A model generated the notes under the pieces. That model was given only the letters and a program-made list of their open reading frames with translations, had not been told where the DNA came from and made no database searches. DNA of 64,000 nt from an uncultured Parabacteroides sp. (GTDB taxonomy: Bacteria; Bacteroidota; Bacteroidia; Bacteroidales; Tannerellaceae): assembly GCA_949295065.1 (NCBI GenBank), contig CASFJQ010000008.1:1-64000 (forward strand), read 5' to 3'. Shown piece after piece: positions 55,301-61,040 of this stretch; within the stretch, counting starts at the first letter, position 1, and each line of letters begins with the position of its first letter. The position numbers were made by a program, and so were the translations under genes.

Positions 55301-56898
55301 TCCGAAGAACGGGAAATTTTTATACTTAAAGTTTGCATTACCCAATTATCACGCAAAGGATTGGAAATTTCACACATAAATAACTCACCCGGTTCTCCCT
55401 GCAGTTTAAATTTACCTTCCGCATCTCCTTTAGGCATATCAACTTTCGTTCTGTTATAATACGGTTCTTCTACTATTTTATACCAGTTGAAAGTAGATTT
55501 TTCCCCTTGAAACTCTACATATTCCGATAAATCAATTTCAGTGTTTTCTGAAGCATAAGCATAATTTTCGTCCAATGACACAGCTCCTTTCGCTTCAATT
55601 CTTGTACTTCCTCCAATACTCAAATTTCTGGAAGGATTAACAGGTAATGAAACATCGCCCCATTTTAAATATGTTTCATAAAGCTGGATATTATACAAGT
55701 TCGAAAGAGCTGACAAATTAAGAGTTTTTATATTTGTACCACTGATATACACAGAATTTAACGCATCAAGCTCTGATAAATCTAGTACATCTATACGCCT
55801 TTCCCAATCATTTACGCGAAAAGTAGAAACTCTTGATTCCTCTTCAGTAGACCACACTACTCCAACATTTCGATTATCATCACTATTCCAATCCTTTTTG
55901 TAATAGCCGCTTTCTATAAAATCCTGAAGTTCGATACTATTAGGATTAGCTTTTGCTATATTTTCCAACGCAGTCAAATCAGATTGAGAATAATTAAATG
56001 GTATTAATACATTAGCATAAATATTTTCAAAATAAATTCCATCAGGCGAAATCATCCTAATATCAAATGAAGTATTAACCTCTTCTTCACAAAGTAGATT
56101 CATATTATATACAGAACTTTGAAAGTTTTGAATATCTACATAATAAGATAACTTATTGTCAGAAGAAGTTGATTTCACCAATCCTTCGCCACTTAAAGTA
56201 ATAGCCGGAGCAGGATAAGTATTAAAATTAAATTCTATTCGGATTTGTTTACCTGAAAATGCACCGGATTTCAGATCCAATGAAAATGGTATTTCAGTGT
56301 TCAATTCACCTGTTAAACGACTAGAGCTAACCTTCATTTCTGGATACTGTGATTCTGAAACAAAGTGAATTGTAAGATCTTCGGATGAGAGCAAAGGCTC
56401 TTGGCTCAAATCTTTTGTTTGATAAATTTCAGCAGAGTACACAATATCTCCTACTGAACTTTCAATAACAAAATTGAAATCAACCCATTTGTCCGATTCA
56501 TTCAAGTTACAATACTCAATTGGAACCCAAAGTCCGTTATTCCCATCAAGAGCCAAAGTCACAGGATTCCACTCAGAAGAAGAGTTACTAAAAATCAAAT
56601 TGAGGACATCCGTTTTTTCCTTAAATTGAAGACGAATAAAATACTCCGAAGAAAAACCTTCTAAACTAAAGTACGAATTTGTAGAGCCCAAATTGCGATA
56701 ATCAGAAACCCTTGAGTAATCAACAAGCTGCGGGGTATTAGTAAACTTCAGTTCCCCTTCCGTCACCTCCTGTTGTGCCGCATAAGCATTTATATCCGGT
56801 ATCCTTCCGGAGTCAATAGCACCTGCCGTAAGTTGCCACGAAAATAAAAAGGTAAGACAACTTGCGACTACCATTAATTTAAGTAATCGTTGTTTCAT
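52339..56898 (-). CDS. Large exported leucine-rich-repeat protein with dockerin and T9SS sorting domain
   Basis: A 1,519-residue secreted protein starting MKQRLLKLMVVASCLTFLFSWQLTAGA (signal peptide). It has an N-terminal beta domain, then BspA-like leucine-rich repeats in two blocks (for example LDLSKNTKLETLHIYSRNLETIDVS-type units and later LSSLDKLEILSLARNDVKEVV). Residues 1240-1305 are a dockerin: CDGDANLDKKVNVADVTATVSYIL and ADVNYDDRVLIADVVGIVNII, two EF-hand-like calcium loops with Asp/Asn at the right spacing. A cohesin-like strand set (about 1318-1425: GFLTMSSEVPVAGIQLAF) follows, then the sorting domain with NYPNPFSGCTTFSYSL (1437 to end). The gene below it encodes a cohesin-like domain, which suggests a docking pair. 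The role is probably adhesion. Confidence 0.8.
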   Translation of the reverse strand: MKQRLLKLMVVASCLTFLFSWQLTAGAIDSGRIPDINAYAAQQEVTEGELKFTNTPQLVDYSRVSDYRNLGSTNSYFSLEGFSSEYFIRLQFKEKTDVLNLIFSNSSSEWNPVTLALDGNNGLWVPIEYCNLNESDKWVDFNFVIESSVGDIVYSAEIYQTKDLSQEPLLSSEDLTIHFVSESQYPEMKVSSSRLTGELNTEIPFSLDLKSGAFSGKQIRIEFNFNTYPAPAITLSGEGLVKSTSSDNKLSYYVDIQNFQSSVYNMNLLCEEEVNTSFDIRMISPDGIYFENIYANVLIPFNYSQSDLTALENIAKANPNSIELQDFIESGYYKKDWNSDDNRNVGVVWSTEEESRVSTFRVNDWERRIDVLDLSELDALNSVYISGTNIKTLNLSALSNLYNIQLYETYLKWGDVSLPVNPSRNLSIGGSTRIEAKGAVSLDENYAYASENTEIDLSEYVEFQGEKSTFNWYKIVEEPYYNRTKVDMPKGDAEGKFKLQGEPGELFMCEISNPLRDNWVMQTLSIKISRSSDSYSQQDIDGLMKLAADNPQVTQLQEFVDSKGWEHENWNAYQDVIRTDWSAGETARLTHLFIELDWAEKPDSISKLDLSAFTELKYFECERFMNISELDLSKNTKLETLHIYSRNLETIDVSMCPNLKEFNFYTRSIGEHIDEYNSTKLRNINLSGCNQLQTLQIEHAHLTSLDLSGFNNLRMLYINNCQDLPSNCLDNVSSSLRYLSLAQTTQFQNFINNIPSTIEELLLDETEYKLPPKSVTGNLLRLGLPANLNSLDLSEFPRLNYLEVGRRSSVLKYSQIKNYRDIRYDGLSIINLKSASHPDEPNRFENGDTIDLSSEAVINGVETVFMWINYKYNTEEKNAFVPVEGRPGVFVLNSDEEEFGSYRCKIMNPKFCEITDINYYNGWVLETSEIFVETSRPAEYHQGDLGTIGRIVAESNNADLTDWWNNQGWQSDVATNVAQALWNNETPRRLVQLYLFGMGDSFAEYVDLSSLDKLEILSLARNDVKEVVLPENTTALESVMLPGTKVQKLIVAPYSSLRYLDVSETPLTACDVSNNKNLVELKLNGTAIEGVEKTAPEIAKQLTMYGVPANTESIDLNQFPKLEYLRPDMSKLRFSGVKNPRQLKEIDMDLYYPINYGSVRGGLTPYGETLSFAEEMSVAGQPSTILWRYSDVLTGIYTDLGTSESYTLTEEVGAGDFLNTVLTNPMFPGWVLDFGTIVYTCDGDANLDKKVNVADVTATVSYILNDKDNMINPFGFFEADVNYDDRVLIADVVGIVNIIQNRPVTKASELKDAYQPTVLLEVDDKGFLTMSSEVPVAGIQLAFTGAKEKLPLLGDAGRLTQGATLNGDTLRMVAYSMDGNTLPSGKRVIMKMTDNLKLIEASFADAEANTLKAEGDIVPTSTEAVKPQSQVEAIRNYPNPFSGCTTFSYSLSADAKKVSVEIFNATGAMVSIIEGMPAGAGLNKYTTTVQLPSGVYYYRLSIDGENGKTVSPANVMIIR

Positions 56899-57092
56899 AG
56901 ACTTAATATTTAGTTTGACATAATAATACTTCCCTTACTTCCCACTCATTCAATATTATCAATCAGCACAACAAATCAACTTTTAGCTATCAAATAATTG
57001 GTTAATAAAAAATTTTGCTAAAAAGATATGATACAAATATCTGTTAGCATTAATTTGTAAATTAATTCACTTTTATGGTTATATAATTAAAG

Positions 57093-57100
57093 CAAATGTA
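57093..57100 (-). promoter_or_regulatory. Candidate -7 box for the LRR-dockerin gene
   Basis: TACATTTG on the minus strand, 195 bp before the ATG. No TTTG at the right spacing. The 56899-57235 part of the gap is otherwise A/T-rich with nothing else assigned. Confidence 0.3.
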
Positions 57101-57235
57101 AAATTTAAATAACATCTTGTTTGACATATCTGGAATTTTTTCCTGGGAAGCGAACATTTTAACACTTTTTACATACTATACTTAAGAATCAGGAAACCAA
57201 CAACAATATTCAAGTTTACATAACAACTCCGTTTA

Positions 57236-57281
57236 TTTCAATTTTCAACTTTCAACTTTCAATTTTCAATTTTCAATTTAA
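57236..57281. repeat. Period-7 AATTTTC run (family D)
   Basis: Six or so units, immediately beside element C3 on its 3' side. Confidence 0.75.
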
Positions 57282-57287
57282 TTACAA

Positions 57288-57450
57288 AAGGCTGCCTCTC
57301 CGAAGAGAAACAGCCTTCCTTAGACATTTAATTTTATTCACATACCTATTCGTTCCTCGCGGAATTACTTCAATAGGGTTCATAACATTTAATCACAATT
57401 TCACAATTAATTAACTAAAAATTAAAGATTTCACTCATCACGAGCTACTT
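57288..57450 (-). ncRNA. Candidate structured RNA, family C, lacking the 5' hairpin (copy C3)
   Basis: Minus strand: small hairpin CTCG-TGA-TGAG (57444-57434), A/T linker, hairpin with outer stem ACCCTATT/AATAGGT (57379-57354) and inner GCGA loop, then the terminal TTCG-capped hairpin to 57288. The 5' G/C-rich hairpin of C1 and C4 is replaced by a D repeat. Changes relative to C1 and C4 are paired. It lies about 150 bp 3' of the DUF6383-type gene. Confidence 0.6.
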
Positions 57451-57600
57451 TATAAATTGAAAATTGAGAATTGAAAATTGAAATCAATTTAATCATCCAA
57501 CTCAATCCTCAATTTTCTTTATCTACATTTTATAGTTTATTGAATCTGAAAGTTTACTCACCGAATAATTTTCAATTTTCAACTTTCAATTTTCAATTTA
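57451..57600. repeat. Two family D runs around a unique spacer
   Basis: Runs at 57451-57482 (AAATTGAAAATTGAGAATTG) and 57569-57600. The second includes the stop codon of the DUF6383-type gene, so the repeat starts exactly at the end of the reading frame. Confidence 0.7.
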
Positions 57601-60423
57601 CTTCACGTTTACTTTGAAGCTTTCACCTTCAACTGCAACTACCACGATACCAGCAGGAACGTTGATTGTTGCATTGTCTGATGTCAATACTTCGTTAGCT
57701 ACTACCTGACCCAAGATTGTAGATACTACTACGTTCTTACCAGCAGCGTTCTTAACTACTACTGAACCATTGTTAGCAACAACCTTAACTTCAGAAGCAA
57801 CTACTGATTCGTTAGATGTTGGAGCTTCAGCTGGGTTCAAAGTGAATGCCATTGCATTTTCTTTTTCAGCTGTCAAGATAACAACACCATTCTTCTGAGC
57901 AACATAAACAGTTGCATCTTCTACAACCGGATTTACCTTAGGCAAAGAAATTTTCTTAACAGAAGACAAGATATATTCATCAGCTACAGCAGCATCTTTC
58001 AAAGTGATATTGAACTTGAACTGATCTGCCAAATCCTTACCAGCTTCTTCAGTTGCAGCAGCAAAACCAACTTTCAATTCTGGATTCTTACCCTTCTGAG
58101 CATCTTCACCATAGAAGTAAACATCATTGTATTTGTAATTAGCAGAAGCTTCATCAAATACTTTTGCAGAATCGATAGTATTATACATATACATACGAGC
58201 AGTTTCGTTACCTTCGATACCACGAGAGATATAGAATGCAGGCATTTCAGCATCTGTATCTACAGAATCCAACCAGAATACCATACCTTCTGAAGCCAAA
58301 GCACCTTCGTTGATACCCTTGATATCTGTCATTGAGATAGAACCTCTCTCATTGTCAAATGTGAAGTGACCCTGCTGCGCTGGCAATGACATGTTCAATT
58401 CAGCGCCTGAAAGGATTTTTACGTTAGCGAAGTATTGATTAACATAGTCTGGAGTAGTAAAGTCTGTATATGACTTAAATACCATATCAACTTCACCAGT
58501 ACCTGCTTCTACAGTCCAATATGGAGCAACTTTCACTGCATTAAAGTCTGTACCACTTACTGTAGCCAAAGAATAAGTACCTGCTATATTTTTAGCAAAT
58601 GTGAACAAACCAGCATTTGTTTTAACAGCTTCAGTACCTCTTGTTGCGTCCAAATAGTAGTTATTGTCAGCATTGTCCTTGTCAACAACAGTGATAAAGT
58701 TATAAGTCGGAATAAACAATGTATCTTTCTTGCCTTCTACAACTTCACCCTTATCGTTCAAACAAGCATAAGAATATTCATGCTGGATTGTAAATTGTTT
58801 TTTATCATTAACATTTGCAACCGGAACCAACATCTTGGCATCACCATCCAAAGAAGGCAACAATTCTTTATAGCTTGTAGAAGTATTTTTAACTTCTGTC
58901 GCATAGAATGTCAATTCTCCTGCTACATTTGTCTTACCAGTAAATGCTAACTTAATACCTTCTTTAATTTGTGCATCAGTCAATGTCAAATAACCATCTG
59001 TACGAGTTGTTGCTATAGGCAAGAATTTAACAGAAAGACCATTTTCATCTTCTGTAGTAATAAAGTCAGAACCAGCTACTTTAACAACTTTATAACCACC
59101 TTCTGCTCCACCTTTAGTCAAACGCAATGTAACTGTCTCAGATTCATCTGCACGGTTTGTAAATGTAAAGTTATATTTTCCATCAAAATCAGAAACAACC
59201 CACTGGTTAACTGGCAGAGTAGGATCTACTTCATTTGCAGAAGCTACAGCATCAGTTGTTTTAGTCAAATACTTATGATATTCACTTGCTCCTGGTTTAC
59301 CACTTGTAAAGTAAATACTTACAACATTCTGAGCATTTTTCTTCAACAAAATAGAAGCATCCAAGTATTCGTTGTTACCCAATGTTGCAGGGATATAAGT
59401 AAACTTAGATCCTTCATTCAACATTGTTGTAACATAAGTAGTATTGTCTGTTGCAGATGGACGAACAGCACCAACTTTTACAGTAACACCTGTTGACAAT
59501 TCAGCAGTCAAAGTCAATTCGCTTTCTGCATTCAAGCGGTCAGCTTCATTTACTGTAAATTCAGTTACATAATTAGTCGGCTTCTTAGCAATTGTTTCAC
59601 CACTTACCCAAACCAGCTTTTTACCTTCGTTAGTCTGCAAACCATTAATACTGTAAGTAGCATCTTTCTGTATAGCGATAAACTGCAAAGACTTGCCTTC
59701 TTCAGCAAAATCTTTAGTTTCTACAAATTTCTCAATTTGCTTCTTGTCGCCCTTTACAAAAATTACGCCGTTATCTCCATCAATAGCAATCATGTCTGTA
59801 AAGACATTACCTTCCAATTTTTCAGTAGCTGAATTAAAGCTAAAGCTAAATGCTTTCAAAGCCACATAACCGTTATATTCTTCAAAAGCTGTTTGGTCAT
59901 AATCCTTTTCTGCTGTATAAGCTTCAGAATTAGCAGCACCGAAAGTAGGTTCTTCTCCAGGAACAAATGCTTTAATTTCAGCAATCTCATTAACCAAGAA
60001 TTTTGAATCGCTATTAGCACCAGCAATATAGAATTGTGATACCAAATCATTCAGATTTGTATTCTTATCAACTTCTCCATCTCCATTTGCTGTAACATAA
60101 ATTTTATTGCCGTTAGCCCACAATTCAAAGATTACATTAGAACCACTTTTCTTCAGGTTACGGATTTCAAATTTTGCAGATTTAGCTTCATCTAAAGCTT
60201 CACCAGTTGTATTAACCAATGTCCATACTTTCTGACCACCTTTAATTTCTTTTTGTTCAACTTTCAATAACTGATTGCTCTCAGCTCCATAATAGAATTT
60301 GAAGCCATCTGTTACTTCTGTTGTAGCCGTTGCAAGCACAGCACTTTGTGCATACGCAGCAGTAAACGCAGGACCTGCAGCAAGCAGTGTCGCTACTAAA
60401 AGCGTAGAAACTTTCTTGTTCAT
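57598..60423 (-). CDS. Large exported protein with a DUF6383-type C-terminal sorting tail
   Basis: A 941-residue secreted protein. It has a signal peptide (MNKKVSTLLVATLLAAGPAFTAAYAQ) followed by many Lys/Glu/Asp-rich beta-strand segments with no enzyme motif. Residues 866-941 (starting EAPTSNES) match the tail of the next gene at 72 of 76 positions. The tail has the GQVVANEVL ... PAGIVVVAVEGESF ... KVNVK pattern seen in T9SS-type C-terminal domains, and I recognise it as DUF6383. A shared middle module (GHFTFDNERGSISMTDI ... MPAFYISRG ... ARMYMYNTIDS) also matches the paralogue weakly. A consensus promoter precedes it, so expression may be high. Function is unknown; surface location is inferred. 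Confidence 0.8.
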   Translation of the reverse strand: MNKKVSTLLVATLLAAGPAFTAAYAQSAVLATATTEVTDGFKFYYGAESNQLLKVEQKEIKGGQKVWTLVNTTGEALDEAKSAKFEIRNLKKSGSNVIFELWANGNKIYVTANGDGEVDKNTNLNDLVSQFYIAGANSDSKFLVNEIAEIKAFVPGEEPTFGAANSEAYTAEKDYDQTAFEEYNGYVALKAFSFSFNSATEKLEGNVFTDMIAIDGDNGVIFVKGDKKQIEKFVETKDFAEEGKSLQFIAIQKDATYSINGLQTNEGKKLVWVSGETIAKKPTNYVTEFTVNEADRLNAESELTLTAELSTGVTVKVGAVRPSATDNTTYVTTMLNEGSKFTYIPATLGNNEYLDASILLKKNAQNVVSIYFTSGKPGASEYHKYLTKTTDAVASANEVDPTLPVNQWVVSDFDGKYNFTFTNRADESETVTLRLTKGGAEGGYKVVKVAGSDFITTEDENGLSVKFLPIATTRTDGYLTLTDAQIKEGIKLAFTGKTNVAGELTFYATEVKNTSTSYKELLPSLDGDAKMLVPVANVNDKKQFTIQHEYSYACLNDKGEVVEGKKDTLFIPTYNFITVVDKDNADNNYYLDATRGTEAVKTNAGLFTFAKNIAGTYSLATVSGTDFNAVKVAPYWTVEAGTGEVDMVFKSYTDFTTPDYVNQYFANVKILSGAELNMSLPAQQGHFTFDNERGSISMTDIKGINEGALASEGMVFWLDSVDTDAEMPAFYISRGIEGNETARMYMYNTIDSAKVFDEASANYKYNDVYFYGEDAQKGKNPELKVGFAAATEEAGKDLADQFKFNITLKDAAVADEYILSSVKKISLPKVNPVVEDATVYVAQKNGVVILTAEKENAMAFTLNPAEAPTSNESVVASEVKVVANNGSVVVKNAAGKNVVVSTILGQVVANEVLTSDNATINVPAGIVVVAVEGESFKVNVK

Positions 60424-60517
60424 AATTTTTTAATTTAGTTATTAATAGTATAGTAATTAAAAATCTCGTGTAATTATCGTTCCAAATATGGCTTTCCATA
60501 CTTTAGCCACTACTGTG

Positions 60518-60548
60518 CAAAGGTACTTCTTTCTTTTATACCAGCAAA
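60518..60548 (-). promoter_or_regulatory. Consensus sigma-ABfr type promoter of the DUF6383-type gene
   Basis: TTTG (60548-60545), exactly 19 nt, TACCTTTG (60525-60518). It matches both boxes perfectly. A leader of about 90 nt precedes the ATG at 60423. Confidence 0.75.
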
Positions 60549-60682
60549 TTTTAGAATGATTTTTTTATCGATTCTGTTGTTTTCTTATCACTTAGCAGAC
60601 ATATCTTGTACGAAACCCTAGTTTTTCGGTACATATAACTGAGTATAGTTTAAAAAGTAAAAGTTGATTGAATTCACAAACA

Positions 60683-60956
60683 AAGGCTGCCTCCCCGAAG
60701 AGAAACAGCCTTCTTTAGACATTTAATTTTTATTCACACGCCCTTTCATTCCTCACAGAATTACTTTATTGGGCATTTAGAACTTTTAAATTACACTACT
60801 ATTATTAATAACTAAAAATTAAAGTTTTCACTCTCACGAGCTACTTAATATCTTTTTTAATCATTAGTCACAGTTAAAAGGATTATTGTGTTTTAAAAGA
60901 ACGGGAGCAGTGAAGATTCTGCGGGTAAATCCCGAATGTTTCTTTTCTGCTCCCGC
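60683..60956 (-). ncRNA. Candidate structured RNA, family C, full length (copy C4)
   Basis: 274 bp, the closest match to C1. Minus strand: 5' hairpin GCGGGAGCAG ... CTGCTCCCG with inner CGGG-ATTTA-CCCG, small hairpin CTC-GTGA-GAG (60840-60831), A/T-rich linker TTTAATTTTTAGTTATTAAT, hairpin with outer GCCC/GGGC stem (60774-60740) and GTGA loop, and terminal TTCG-capped hairpin GGCTG ... CAGCC to 60683 followed by TTTG. It lies 80 bp 3' of the paralogous DUF6383-type gene and 135 bp before the promoter of the next one. Confidence 0.6.
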
Positions 60957-60998
60957 TTTAAACTAAAGTTTCTATCGTTTAGAGCTTTGAGCTGTAAG

Positions 60999-61040
60999 GT
61001 TGAACTTACAAACTCAAAAACTCATTAACTTATAAACTTA
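60999..61040. repeat. Family E repeat at the stop codon of the second DUF6383-type gene
   Basis: GGTTGAACTTACAAACTC, AAAAACTCATTAACTTATAA and ACTTATTT words; the stop codon of the gene is the edge of the repeat. Confidence 0.7.

Noticed and set aside
58969-59496. 175-codon Cys-rich plus-strand ORF inside the DUF6383-type gene
   Set aside because: It is antisense to a clear coding frame and its composition is that expected from the reverse complement of Thr/Val/Lys codons.
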